A DNA stretch of 64,000 nucleotides from Sedimentisphaerales bacterium (GTDB taxonomy: Bacteria > Planctomycetota > Phycisphaerae > Sedimentisphaerales > SG8-4). Of this stretch, positions 33,641-42,310 are shown in pieces. The position numbers and the translations under genes are program-made. The notes beneath the pieces were generated by a model. That model was given only the letters and a program-made list of their open reading frames with translations, ran no database searches and was not told where the DNA came from. Location: assembly GCA_016932895.1 (NCBI GenBank), contig JAFGCA010000821.1, positions 1 through 64,000 of the forward strand, given 5' to 3'. Positions within the stretch are counted from its first letter, which is position 1. Every line of letters starts with the position of its first letter.

Positions 33641-34996
33641 ATGGCCGATAGCGAAACACAGGTAATCGACTTTGACAAATACCACTCCGCTCTACAGACG
33701 GTGGACCTGATGAGCTGCCAGGGCTACGTCGTTCGCGTCTCCGGCTCTACGGTGGAGTCGGCGGGCCCGGTCATCGGGCTGGGCGAGTTGTGCGGCATCC
33801 ATATCCGCGACGGCCGGCGGGCTGTGGCCGAAGTCGTGGGCTTTCGAAACGATCATTTGATTCTCCTGCCGCTGGAGCACATCGAGGGTATCTCGCCCGG
33901 CGACACCGTAACGGCCCGAACCACCCCCCGGCACATCATGCTCAGCGAAGCCGCTCTGGGCCGCGTCCTCAACGGCCTGGGCGAGCCGATTGACGGCAAA
34001 GGACCGCTGGGCGGGACGGACATGAGCCCGCTTGACGTGAGCAGCCCGCCGCCCCTGAGCCGCGAGAAAATCACCGAGCCTTTGGCCCTGGGCATCCGGT
34101 CCATGGACGGGATGTTGACCTGCGGAAAGGGACAACGCGTCGGCATCTTTGCCGGCAGCGGCGTCGGCAAGAGCGTTTTGCTGGGCGATATCGCCAACTC
34201 CAGCGATGCCGCGGTCAACGTGGTCGCCCTGATCGGTGAGCGGGGACGTGAGGTTCGCGAGTTTCTCGAAGAAGATCTGGGGCCGGAAGGACTGGCGCGC
34301 AGCGTAATCGTCGTGGCCACCTCCGACGCCCCCGCCATTCAGCGGGTCAAAGCCGCCTTCATGGCCGTCACGGTCGCTGAGTACTTCAGGGAGAAATCCA
34401 GAAACGTCTTGTTCATGATGGATTCGCTGACGCGTTTCGCGCAGGCCCAGCGGGAGATCGGACTGGCCGCCGGCGAGCCGCCCGCGACAAAAGGATACTG
34501 CCCGAGCGTCTTTTCTCTGATGCCCCGTCTGGTCGAACGGCTCGGCTGTAGTCGTAACGGGAGCATTACCGGCGTTCTCACGGTCCTAGTGGAAAATGAC
34601 GACATGGGCGATCCGGTGGCCGACGGCGCCCGCAGTCTTCTGGACGGGCACATTGTGCTGTCGCGAAAACTGGCCGACAGAGGACATTACCCGGCCGTGG
34701 ACATCCTGCAAAGCGTCAGTCGGCTAATGCCCGCCGTGGTCAGCGACGAGCATCGGGCCGCGGCGCAGAAACTCAAGGAAATTTATGCAACTTACGTTGA
34801 CGCGGAAGACCTGATCAACATTGGAGCGTTCTCACCGGGCAGCAATCGGCGTATCGACGGGGCCATCAGCCTGATCGACCGTATCAACGGATTCCTCGTA
34901 CAACCGTCCCGCCAGCGAACCACGTTCGCAGAAACAGTCAGGCAAATGGCCGAAATCACACAGGCCTGGGACACGCTGCTCAACGTGAAACGATGA
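33641..34996 (+). CDS. fliI: FliI flagellum-specific ATPase
   Basis: 451 aa. The F1-beta-like P-loop is GIFAGSGVGKSVLLGD with Walker A AGSGVGKS at 171-178. Other family stretches are GERGREVREFLEEDLGPEGL, the Walker B region VLFMMDSLTRFAQAQREIGL and ATKGYCPSVFSLMPRLVERL. FliI is the type III export ATPase that unfolds and feeds substrates. It starts at ATG 33641, four bases after fliH, so the two are translated together. Confidence 0.96.
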   Translation: MADSETQVIDFDKYHSALQTVDLMSCQGYVVRVSGSTVESAGPVIGLGELCGIHIRDGRRAVAEVVGFRNDHLILLPLEHIEGISPGDTVTARTTPRHIMLSEAALGRVLNGLGEPIDGKGPLGGTDMSPLDVSSPPPLSREKITEPLALGIRSMDGMLTCGKGQRVGIFAGSGVGKSVLLGDIANSSDAAVNVVALIGERGREVREFLEEDLGPEGLARSVIVVATSDAPAIQRVKAAFMAVTVAEYFREKSRNVLFMMDSLTRFAQAQREIGLAAGEPPATKGYCPSVFSLMPRLVERLGCSRNGSITGVLTVLVENDDMGDPVADGARSLLDGHIVLSRKLADRGHYPAVDILQSVSRLMPAVVSDEHRAAAQKLKEIYATYVDAEDLINIGAFSPGSNRRIDGAISLIDRINGFLVQPSRQRTTFAETVRQMAEITQAWDTLLNVKR

Positions 34997-35009
34997 AACG
35001 GGCGTATAG

Positions 35010-35474
35010 ATGAAGCGGTTTGTATGGCGACTGCAGAAGGTACTCGACGTCAAGACCAAGGAGGAGCAGGCCAAACAGATGGAGCTGTTTCGCCTGACCG
35101 AAACGCTGGCGGAGAAACGAAGTGAGCTGCTCATGCGGCAGCGGACATTGCAGGAGATTGTGAGCGACATCAAGAAGAACAGGTCCTCGGGACGCCTGGG
35201 CGTTCAGGAGTTCTTTCTGAAACACGCGGCCACGAACGACGAGCGCATTCGGGCGCTTCAGAGAAAAATCGAAGAACTGGAAGCCCAACAGAAACAGAAG
35301 ATGGCCGAGCTTTTGGCCACCAGAAGATTCAAAGAGGGGCTCGAACGCCTGCGGGCCGAAGCCAGAGAGCGATTTGTACGAGAACAGGAAAAACTCGAGC
35401 AAAAGGAGCTCGATGACAGAACGAGTGCGGTTCTCGCTTGGAGCGAGAGCCTGCCAGGCAAACATAGTGCGTAA
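35010..35474 (+). CDS. fliJ: FliJ flagellar export protein
   Basis: 154 aa, almost entirely coiled coil: FVWRLQKVLDVKTKEEQAKQ at the start, LAEKRSELLMRQRTLQEIVS, and a highly charged C-terminus. FliJ is the central stalk of the FliI hexamer and opens the FlhA gate. The identification rests on size, the N-terminal F.LQKVLDVK.KEE motif and position directly after fliI. A second in-frame Met does not improve the start at 35010. Confidence 0.9.
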   Translation: MKRFVWRLQKVLDVKTKEEQAKQMELFRLTETLAEKRSELLMRQRTLQEIVSDIKKNRSSGRLGVQEFFLKHAATNDERIRALQRKIEELEAQQKQKMAELLATRRFKEGLERLRAEARERFVREQEKLEQKELDDRTSAVLAWSESLPGKHSA

Positions 35475-35481
35475 GACATAA

Positions 35482-36240
35482 GTGCCGCAAGCCAGCGGAA
35501 CTTGGTCGGGAGCAGTACCCGTGAATGTGAAATTGATACTGATTGCCGCAGCCGCCGGCGTGCTCAGCTTCGGCGGAGCGTTCGTGGCCGGCTGGTTTAC
35601 TCAGCCGGCGGTCGTCAAGGGCTCGGTGGACCCCAATCAGGCCACTGCCGCCGCCTCATCTCCGCCCGGTGGCACGCTTCAGCCGCACCTCTTGGGACCA
35701 ACCGCGACGTCGCCCGAAGACAACGCCGGCACGCGGGCCATGACCGAACAGCAACTCAAAGAGCTGATCTACGAGGTGCGCGAGAAGATCCAGGAATACA
35801 ACCAGAAGCTGCAAGGGCTGGAACAGGAGAAAGACCGGCTGCGCCTCGCCCAGCAAACCCTCAAGAAGGACGTGGAGACCCTCAACAACCTGCGGGTGGA
35901 TCTGGCCGCCACGGTGGCCAGCGTCAAAAGCGAGCGGGACATGCTGGCCCGGGCGCAAGTTGAGGTCGAACAAACGGAAAAGGCCAACCTCGTCGCCATT
36001 GCCGCCGCCTATGACAAAATGGACCCCACCAGCGCCAGTCAAATCCTCAGTAGCATGGCCCTCGGACAAACGACAAACGCAAGCAACAACCGGGGCGCCA
36101 ACCTCGATGACGCCGTCAAGATTCTCCACTTCATGCAAGACCGCACCAAAGCCAACGTGCTGGCGGAATTGGTCAACGCCGAACCGACGCTGGCGGCGAT
36201 GTTGTGCCAGAAGCTGAAACAGATTCACGAAGGAAGGTGA
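35482..36240 (+). CDS. MotE-like protein with MgtE N-like C-terminal domain
   Basis: 252 aa from GTG 35482; a GTG at 35521 after GGGAG is equally possible and would start just before the TM. One hydrophobic helix (LILIAAAAGVLSFGGAFVAG) is followed by a Pro/Ala linker, a long coiled coil (QQLKELIYEVREKIQEYNQK, LEQEKDRLRLAQQTLKKDVE) and a globular end: AAAYDKMDPTSASQILSSMA, KILHFMQDRTKANVLAELVN. This matches MotE family proteins, chaperone-like periplasmic partners of the stator in some bacteria. Its position directly before motA supports that role. Confidence 0.8.
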   Translation: MPQASGTWSGAVPVNVKLILIAAAAGVLSFGGAFVAGWFTQPAVVKGSVDPNQATAAASSPPGGTLQPHLLGPTATSPEDNAGTRAMTEQQLKELIYEVREKIQEYNQKLQGLEQEKDRLRLAQQTLKKDVETLNNLRVDLAATVASVKSERDMLARAQVEVEQTEKANLVAIAAAYDKMDPTSASQILSSMALGQTTNASNNRGANLDDAVKILHFMQDRTKANVLAELVNAEPTLAAMLCQKLKQIHEGR

Positions 36241-36244
36241 GAAC

Positions 36245-37015
36245 ATGGACATCGCAACCATTATCGGCACGCTGCTGGGTTTTCTCGTCGTGATCGGCGC
36301 CATCGTCGCCGGCGGCGGAGCGGCCATGTTCTTCAACGTCCCCTCGCTGGCGATTACGATCGGCGGTATGCTTTGTGCGACCCTCATCCATTTCTCTCTG
36401 CCTCAATTCCTGAGCATTTTCTCGATCATCAAGAAGACGATCATCGCCAAGATCCCTTCGCAAACGGATCTCATTCAGAGAATGGTCAACTTCGCCGCGA
36501 TCAACCGTCGCGACGGGACGCTGGCCCTGGAACCGGAGATCGGCAAACTTAGCGACCATTTCTTTGCCAAGAGCCTGCAACTGCTGGTCGACGGTCAGGA
36601 TTCCGAATCGATTCGCGATCTTCTCACGCCCGAGATTCAGTACCTGCAGGAACGTCACGGCCTGGGCAAGAAGATTCTGGAGTTCATGGGCGCCTCGGCG
36701 CCGGCGTTTGGAATGATCGGGACCCTGATCGGCCTCGTGCAAATGCTGCGGAACCTGAATTCACCGGATCAGATCGGGCAAGGCATGGCCACCGCCCTGC
36801 TCACTACATTCTACGGCGCCTTTGCGGCCAATCTGGTCTTCATCCCGCTGGCGGGAAAACTCGGCATCTACTCCAAAGAGGAGTCGATCTCCATGGAGAT
36901 GGTGCTGGAGGGCATCTGTGCCATTGCCCAGGGGGATAGCCCGACGATCGTCAGAGAGCGCATGCAGGCATTTGTCTCTCACGGGAGACGCCAGGAGGTG
37001 AAGGCAACGGTATGA
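36245..37015 (+). CDS. motA: MotA flagellar motor stator protein
   Basis: 256 aa with four TM helices: two at the start (IATIIGTLLGFLVVIGAIVA; LAITIGGMLCATLIHF) and two late (FGMIGTLIGLVQMLRNL; MATALLTTFYGAFAANLVFI). Between the second and third is the cytoplasmic loop that contacts FliG. MVLEGICAIAQGDSPTIVRE is the conserved C-terminal segment. It forms the proton or sodium channel with MotB. The stop overlaps the motB start by 4 nt (ATGA). Confidence 0.94.
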   Translation: MDIATIIGTLLGFLVVIGAIVAGGGAAMFFNVPSLAITIGGMLCATLIHFSLPQFLSIFSIIKKTIIAKIPSQTDLIQRMVNFAAINRRDGTLALEPEIGKLSDHFFAKSLQLLVDGQDSESIRDLLTPEIQYLQERHGLGKKILEFMGASAPAFGMIGTLIGLVQMLRNLNSPDQIGQGMATALLTTFYGAFAANLVFIPLAGKLGIYSKEESISMEMVLEGICAIAQGDSPTIVRERMQAFVSHGRRQEVKATV

Positions 37016-37716
37016 GGAACCCGCGACGCACGCCAGAGGAGCCTGAGGACAGCGGTGGCGCCCCGGAGTGGATGGTCACATTCAGCGACTGTATGACGCT
37101 GCTGCTGACGTTCTTCGTACTGCTGATCAGCTTTTCCTCGTTCGACGAGAAAGTCTTCAAGAGGATGGAGTCGGCACTGGCGGAAGGACTTTCCTCCATC
37201 AGCCTCTCAACGAAACGGCAGCGTGAGGCCATCCGGGAGACGCCGCAGATCGTGTACGAGCAGGAGCTTGAGCGTGGCAGTGAGACCCCCACGCAGAACG
37301 GCCGGTACCAGTCCAATCCCAAGGAGAACTTCGATTTCATGGATTTTCAAAACCAGAAGGTCTTTCTGGTGCCCTCGGACAAAGTCTTCTGGGGCCGTGG
37401 CACGCTCGTCTCACCCCACGGCCGAAAACTGTTTGCCGATATCGCCGCTCTCATCAAAACGATGCCGAACAGGATCGTCGTCAGCGAACGCAGCCTCGAG
37501 ACACGTGCGGAAATCGATGAGGCAGGACTGGAGAGAGCCTGGAAAATCACGCAACTTTTCACCGAACGGCACGGGTTGGATAAAGCACGTTTCAGCATCT
37601 CGTCGGAGGCAACCGTGGCCAACGATATCGTACAAAACAGCGGCCTGTTCGCTTCCGATGCCAGGAGCGACCGCGTGCTTGAGATTACGGTCCTGGACCG
37701 GAGTACATACCGGTGA
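37012..37716 (+). CDS. motB: MotB-type stator protein 1
   Basis: 234 aa. The stator plug/TM starts PEWMVTFSDCMTLLLTFFVL, with the ion-binding aspartate at D26. The C-terminal part is an OmpA-like peptidoglycan-binding domain in reduced form (ADIAALIKTMPNRIVVSERS, KITQLFTERHGLDKARFSIS, DARSDRVLEITVL). The expected NxxL...R spacing is diverged. It overlaps motA by 4 nt and motB2 by 4 nt, so all three are translationally coupled. Confidence 0.9.
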   Translation: MRNPRRTPEEPEDSGGAPEWMVTFSDCMTLLLTFFVLLISFSSFDEKVFKRMESALAEGLSSISLSTKRQREAIRETPQIVYEQELERGSETPTQNGRYQSNPKENFDFMDFQNQKVFLVPSDKVFWGRGTLVSPHGRKLFADIAALIKTMPNRIVVSERSLETRAEIDEAGLERAWKITQLFTERHGLDKARFSISSEATVANDIVQNSGLFASDARSDRVLEITVLDRSTYR

Positions 37717-38465
37717 CGAAACGACCTCCCCCACCGCAGGAAGAGAAGCAGAAAGTTCCGGGCTACATCGTCACCTTTTCCGACATGGTGACGCTGCTGC
37801 TCACGTTCTTCGTCCTGTTACTGACCCTGGCTGAGGTGCAGGACCCCGAACTCTTCATGAAAGGCCGGGATTCCTTCTGGGAATCCATCCGCTACTGCGG
37901 CCTGGGCGCCCTGCTTGGCAACGACGTGTCGGTCGACTTGGGCGCCGATCAGACCAAGCATCCCACGACGGAGCCCGAGACGAGCGAAGATCGAACCATT
38001 GATGAATACCGGGAGCAACTGCGGCGTATTTTCGAGCGGATCAATCAGACCACCACAACGCTGCCGTCGCAAATCGTGGGACAGCAGCTTCATTTCTCGG
38101 TTACCGGCGTACGCTTCCCGGAGGACCAGGCCACGCTGGACGCCGAGTCCAGACAATCCTTGTCACGATTCTGTTTCGATCTGCAACAGAACCTCAATGC
38201 GGAAACCAGCACGTTATACGTTCTGGGCCTGGGCGGAGACGAGGCCACGGAGAAGCGGCAATGGATGTTGTCGGCCAAACGGGCCCGGACGGTAGCCCGT
38301 TTTCTACAAGAAACGCTGGCCCAAGGGAAACTTGACGACACCGATTCGCCCCCCTGGCGCGTTTTCTGGTGGGGCGCCGGTCCCGGGGGAAACTGGGCCG
38401 GTCAGGATTGCCCCGATCCCGGGCAATCACAGATTCTGATCGCCGTGCTAAAATCGGGCGGTTGA
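37713..38465 (+). CDS. MotB-type stator protein 2 (tandem paralogue)
   Basis: 250 aa from GTG 37713. The TM begins GYIVTFSDMVTLLLTFFVLL with the aspartate at D24. The middle has a plug-like helix and acidic linker (EPETSEDRTIDEYREQLRRI), and the C-terminal OmpA-like domain has GVRFPEDQATLDAESRQSLS and AKRARTVARFLQETLAQGK. It differs strongly from MotB 1 after the TM. With one MotA and two MotB subunits the stator could be a heterodimer of B subunits or the two could be used under different conditions. Confidence 0.88.
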   Translation: MTKRPPPPQEEKQKVPGYIVTFSDMVTLLLTFFVLLLTLAEVQDPELFMKGRDSFWESIRYCGLGALLGNDVSVDLGADQTKHPTTEPETSEDRTIDEYREQLRRIFERINQTTTTLPSQIVGQQLHFSVTGVRFPEDQATLDAESRQSLSRFCFDLQQNLNAETSTLYVLGLGGDEATEKRQWMLSAKRARTVARFLQETLAQGKLDDTDSPPWRVFWWGAGPGGNWAGQDCPDPGQSQILIAVLKSGG

Positions 38466-38675
38466 ATCGGAAAGTTGTCAAGTTTTTCGACACGGCGACC
38501 ATTCTTCAGCCATCGCCAAGCCCGTAGCACCGTTTTGCATGCCCGCGGAGGCCGATTCTCCCCTCGGCACACGATTTGCATATATCTTCGAGGTACAGGT
38601 ATAGACGTCGCTCGACGGCCGGACGTACGCGGCAAACGGGCCGGAGGATAGAGCAATCGTGAAACTGAGGGCTTC
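38466..38675. other. Gap between motB2 and fliO
   Basis: 210 nt where many genomes carry fliL, fliM and fliN. No remnant of these is seen. A sigma-54-like motif (TAGCACCGTTTTGCA, 38525-38539) has one base too few between the GG-like and GC elements. Confidence 0.5.
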
Positions 38676-39152
38676 GTGAATCAACGAACGAGAAAGATCG
38701 CCGGCTTGTGTATCGTTCTTGTGTTCGCCGGTGGGTGGGCCGCGTTGGCCGCCCGATCCGCCGATGAACATGACAAAGCGATCGCAACGCCCCAGAAGGG
38801 CCTGTCGTTCCTGAACGACCCCAATTTTGCCGGCGCAACGGAGATAGACCTCAGCAGTAAAGAGCTTTTCGCCAAAATGGCGCTGTCGGTCATCCTGGTG
38901 GTCGTCCTGGGAACCGCCGTCCTTTACGTGTCCAAGACCCTGCTGCCCAAGGTCGCCAAGCGCCCCGGCAAAGAGATTCACATCATCGAGACCGCGTATC
39001 TCGGCCCCCGCAAGGCGCTCCATCTGGTCGAGGTGGGCAGCCAGAAACTGTTGATCGCCAGCACGAACGAAAACATCACGACGCTGGCGCACGTCAGTGA
39101 CGGATGGGTGGATCTATCGAAGCAAGACATTGACGACATGGTGAAAGTGTAA
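38676..39152 (+). CDS. fliO: FliO flagellar export gate assembly protein
   Basis: 158 aa from GTG 38676. A signal-like first helix (IAGLCIVLVFAGGWAALAAR) precedes a periplasmic stretch and a second TM (KMALSVILVVVLGTAVLYVS). A FliO-type cytoplasmic beta domain follows: IHIIETAYLGPRKALHLVEV and GSQKLLIASTNENITTL. FliO helps assemble the FliP ring of the export gate. It precedes fliP directly, as expected. Two TM segments instead of one is a small deviation. Confidence 0.88.
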   Translation: MNQRTRKIAGLCIVLVFAGGWAALAARSADEHDKAIATPQKGLSFLNDPNFAGATEIDLSSKELFAKMALSVILVVVLGTAVLYVSKTLLPKVAKRPGKEIHIIETAYLGPRKALHLVEVGSQKLLIASTNENITTLAHVSDGWVDLSKQDIDDMVKV

Positions 39153-39992
39153 ATGGACCAGATGGCAAAGAACGTTGTTGCATTGCTCTTGATCCTCCTT
39201 CCGACGACGATTGCAGGCGGGCAGATCAACAACACACTTCCCCGACCGGAGGGACCGCAAATAGACGCCCGCGGCACGCAAGTCCCGCCTGCCAGCAATG
39301 TCCCCAGCATCGGCGAACTGATGACGGTTCTGGAGAAGGCCACTTCGCAAGAAGCCGAGGCGAAAGACTGGTCCACACCGGTCAAGCTCGTGATCGTGTT
39401 TGCGGCCCTGGCGATTCTACCGAGCCTGCTCGTGATGATGACCTCGTTCACCCGCATCGTCATCGTTCTGGCCTTCGTCCGTCGCGCCTTGAGTACCCAG
39501 AGCATACCGCCCACCGTAGCCATGATCGGTCTGGCGCTGTTTCTCACCCTGTACACGATGGCCCCGACGTATGCTCTGGTCAACGCCGAGGCGATTCAGC
39601 CCTATCTGGCGGACGAGATCGGTTTCGCGGACGCCGCCCAGAAGGCAGGCGACTGCATCAAAAAATTTATGCTCCGCCAGAGCCGAAAAGCCGACCTGGC
39701 CCTGTTCGTCCAGATGGCAAAGATTCCGCCTCCCGAGGCGCCCATGGACCTGGCCATGCACATCGTGGTCCCCACGTTCATCGTGAGTGAATTCCGCACG
39801 GCCTTCGAGATCGGTTGCCTGTTGTTCATCCCCTTTCTTCTGATCGATCTGGTCATTGCCAGTGTCCTGCTCAGCGCGGGGATGATGATGCTTCCGCCCG
39901 TGATGATTTCACTGCCGTTCAAGCTCATCCTCTTCATTCTCGTGGATGGGTGGGGCCTGTTGGCCAAAAGTCTCAGTCTCGGGTTCAGATGA
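39153..39992 (+). CDS. fliP: FliP flagellar export gate protein
   Basis: 279 aa. A cleavable signal (NVVALLLILLPTTIAGGQIN) is followed by four TM helices. The family motifs LVMMTSFTRIVIVLAFVRRA, PPTVAMIGLALFLTLYTMAP, LVPTFIVSEFRTAFEIG-like IVVPTFIVSEFRTAFEIG, and MMMLPPVMISLPFKLILFIL then DGWGLL are all present. FliP forms the helical core of the export gate with FliQ and FliR. The ATG at 39153 directly follows the fliO stop. Confidence 0.96.
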   Translation: MDQMAKNVVALLLILLPTTIAGGQINNTLPRPEGPQIDARGTQVPPASNVPSIGELMTVLEKATSQEAEAKDWSTPVKLVIVFAALAILPSLLVMMTSFTRIVIVLAFVRRALSTQSIPPTVAMIGLALFLTLYTMAPTYALVNAEAIQPYLADEIGFADAAQKAGDCIKKFMLRQSRKADLALFVQMAKIPPPEAPMDLAMHIVVPTFIVSEFRTAFEIGCLLFIPFLLIDLVIASVLLSAGMMMLPPVMISLPFKLILFILVDGWGLLAKSLSLGFR

Positions 39993-40046
39993 TGCCGGAC
40001 CAAAGCGTTTTGTTCACCCCTGTTTCGATCGAGAGGATTGGATCGC

Positions 40047-40316
40047 ATGGATAGCAGCTTCGCGCTGTATTTGGGAAAGCATACCCTCGAGACGGCGCTG
40101 CTTCTCGCCGCCCCGATGATCCTCACGTGCATGACGGTCGGCATCGTCGTCACCGTGCTTCAGGCGGTAACGTCCATCCGCGACATGTCACTGACCATTG
40201 TCCCGAAGCTGCTGGCCGTCGGTACGGTCGGGCTTCTCTTCAGCGGTTGGGCCCTCCAGGTGGCGCTGCGATTCACCACAGAGATTTTCGCGTACATACA
40301 AAACATCGGACACTGA
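40047..40316 (+). CDS. fliQ: FliQ flagellar export gate protein
   Basis: 89 aa from ATG 40047 preceded by GAGAGGA; a TTG three codons earlier is rejected. Two TM hairpin: TALLLAAPMILTCMTVGIVV, then VTVLQAVTSIRDMSLTIVPK with the characteristic Q..T....L...PK motif, and AVGTVGLLFSGWALQVAL. Four copies of FliQ wrap the FliP/FliR core. Size is the family norm. Confidence 0.95.
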   Translation: MDSSFALYLGKHTLETALLLAAPMILTCMTVGIVVTVLQAVTSIRDMSLTIVPKLLAVGTVGLLFSGWALQVALRFTTEIFAYIQNIGH

Positions 40317-40329
40317 GTGCGACGGCAAG

Positions 40330-41073
40330 ATGTTCGAGCTACTTTTTGGATTCACACTGATACTGACTCGCATTTCGGCCTTCTTCCTGATACTTCCGGT
40401 CTTTGGATGGCAGGCGGTTCCGCTTCGGATCAAGGTGGCCGTGACGGTGCTTCTGTCCGTGTTCTTCACGTTCATCACGCCGCTGGGCATCGATCCGACG
40501 AACGTCTCTACTGTGCAGGCGGTCCTGCTGTTGGCCGGCGAGGCTACGTACGGGCTGGCGATGGGACTGATCGTGGTGCTGTTGTTCTCCGTGGTCATCG
40601 TCGCCGGACGTATCGTCGAGCGCCAGATGGGGCTGGCCATGGCCGCCGTGCTGGACCCGCTGACCGGGGAGAGGAGCCGGCCGCTTGCCAGCCTTCTGGA
40701 GATGATATTCGTCCTCATCTTCCTGAGCGCCAACGGTCACCACTTGTTTCTCTTGATCCTGTCGAAGAGTCTGGGCGCGTTCCCGCCCGGGACCGTTCCC
40801 GCCATCGGCGTGCTTACAGACGGGGTCGTTCGCGCCGGCTCGGCCATGTTCATCGCCAGTCTGCGACTGGCCGCTCCGATGCTGGCCGCGTTTCTGATCT
40901 TGATGGTGGCATTGGCCCTGCTGGCCCGACTCGTTCCCGAGATGAACATCCTGTTTATCAGTATGCCGATGAGGCTGGGACTCGGCCTGATGATGGCCGC
41001 AACGTTCATGCCCTTTGTGAATGGGTATGTTACCGAATTCGCCAACTGGATGGCAAAGCTCCTGCCGATATGA
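40330..41073 (+). CDS. fliR: FliR flagellar export gate protein
   Basis: 247 aa from ATG 40330; a longer frame to 40198 would overlap fliQ and is not used. Six TM helices; motifs MFELLFGFTLILTRISAFFL, LPVFGWQAVPLRIKVAVTVL, GRIVERQMGLAMAAVLDPLT, ANGHHLFLLILSKSLGAFPP and ARLVPEMNILFISMPMRLGL are typical. FliR caps the FliP5-FliQ4 complex. The gap to fliQ is 13 nt. Confidence 0.95.
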   Translation: MFELLFGFTLILTRISAFFLILPVFGWQAVPLRIKVAVTVLLSVFFTFITPLGIDPTNVSTVQAVLLLAGEATYGLAMGLIVVLLFSVVIVAGRIVERQMGLAMAAVLDPLTGERSRPLASLLEMIFVLIFLSANGHHLFLLILSKSLGAFPPGTVPAIGVLTDGVVRAGSAMFIASLRLAAPMLAAFLILMVALALLARLVPEMNILFISMPMRLGLGLMMAATFMPFVNGYVTEFANWMAKLLPI

Positions 41074-41178
41074 GTCGCACTTGGAACAACACCGCGAGGC
41101 TCGCTGCAGGACGCTCAAGTCACTCCGACATGCGTGCGGCCAAGACAATCGGGTGCTTGAACTCCTGGGCGTTTTGAA

Positions 41179-42261
41179 ATGGCAGAGAAACCCGCAGCCG
41201 AAAGAACAGAACAGCCGACATCCCGACGGCTCAATAAGGCGCGGCAAGAGGGCCAGGTTCCCCAGAGCCAGGAACTGGCGGCGGCCGCGACGCTTGTGAC
41301 GTTGCTCCTCACTCTCACGCTGCTGGCTCCGAAGCTGCTGAACTGGTTCCAGTCGGTGGTGCGATCGGGCTTCTCCGGCCAGACCGGGGTCTTTGACAAT
41401 CAGGCAACCTTCGCCCACTTCATGAAAGCGCAAATCCTCGATGCGACGCTGCTGGCCCTTCCTGTCCTTGCGGCACTGATGGCCGCCGGCATTCTCTCCG
41501 GCCTGACGATCAGCGGCTACAGCTTCGCGCCGCGCGCCGTTCGATTCAACTGGAACGCGATCAACCCCGTCACCGTCGTACAGAACCTCTTCAGCATGCG
41601 TTCCCTGGTGCGCTTCCTGACATCCATCGCCAAACTGTTCTTCGTCGGCATCATCGTCTGGGTGTACCTGCGGGACAAAACCGAGGCGTTGGCCGCCATT
41701 CGCTGGGCTTGGTCCACGCAGATCATCGTCGCCATCGCAAAGCTCATATTCGGCCTCTGCCTGCGCGTGAGCGTTGCGATCATTGCCATTGGCATCGCCG
41801 ACGTGTTCTACCAGAAGTGGCAATACATTCAACAGCTCAAGATGACACGGCAGGAAGTCAAGCAGGAGCGCAAGGAGACCGACGGCGCCCCTGAAGTCAA
41901 GTCCCGGATTCGCAGAATTCAAATGCAGATGTCGATGAAGCGCCTCGTGCAGGAGGTGCCGAAGGCCGATGTGATTCTGGTGAACCCGACCCACGTGGCG
42001 GTCGCACTGCGGTATGACGCCAAGACGATGGAGGCCCCGATTCTGCTTGCCAAAGGGGCCGACCATCTGGCCGAGAAGATCATCAAGCTGGGACGGTCTC
42101 ATGGCGTGCCCATTGTCCGGAGACCCGAGGTCGCCCGCGCCGTCTACGCTTCCGTCAAGCCCGGCGAGCCCATCCCCGAAGCCTTCTACGTTGCCGTCGC
42201 CGAGGTACTCGCCATGCTCTACCGGCTCCGTCAGAAGAACAGGACTCCAGGGCAACAGTAG
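41179..42261 (+). CDS. flhB: FlhB flagellar export substrate-switch protein
   Basis: 360 aa. N-terminal EKPAAERTEQPTSRRLNKAR then QEGQVPQSQEL is typical, four TM helices follow, and the cytoplasmic domain has the autocleavage site NPTH at residues 269-272 (VILVNPTHVAVALRYD). FlhB switches from hook to filament substrates with FliK. It is the last gene of the operon; flhA, which usually follows, is absent, and the next gene (fliD) is on the other strand. A 105-nt gap precedes it. Confidence 0.96.
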   Translation: MAEKPAAERTEQPTSRRLNKARQEGQVPQSQELAAAATLVTLLLTLTLLAPKLLNWFQSVVRSGFSGQTGVFDNQATFAHFMKAQILDATLLALPVLAALMAAGILSGLTISGYSFAPRAVRFNWNAINPVTVVQNLFSMRSLVRFLTSIAKLFFVGIIVWVYLRDKTEALAAIRWAWSTQIIVAIAKLIFGLCLRVSVAIIAIGIADVFYQKWQYIQQLKMTRQEVKQERKETDGAPEVKSRIRRIQMQMSMKRLVQEVPKADVILVNPTHVAVALRYDAKTMEAPILLAKGADHLAEKIIKLGRSHGVPIVRRPEVARAVYASVKPGEPIPEAFYVAVAEVLAMLYRLRQKNRTPGQQ

Positions 42262-42310
42262 CGGCCGGGTGCGAGAGCCTTGACGAACCACAGCGGCACA
42301 GCGACGGACC

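Noticed and set aside
38525..38539. Sigma-54-like site before fliO (TAGCACCGTTTTGCA)
   Set aside because: The spacing between the two elements is one base short and the -24 GG is AG.
40339..42291. Long open frame (about 650 codons) on the minus strand opposite fliR/flhB
   Set aside because: His/Gln/Arg/Gly-rich translation without domains, a typical antisense shadow of GC-rich genes.
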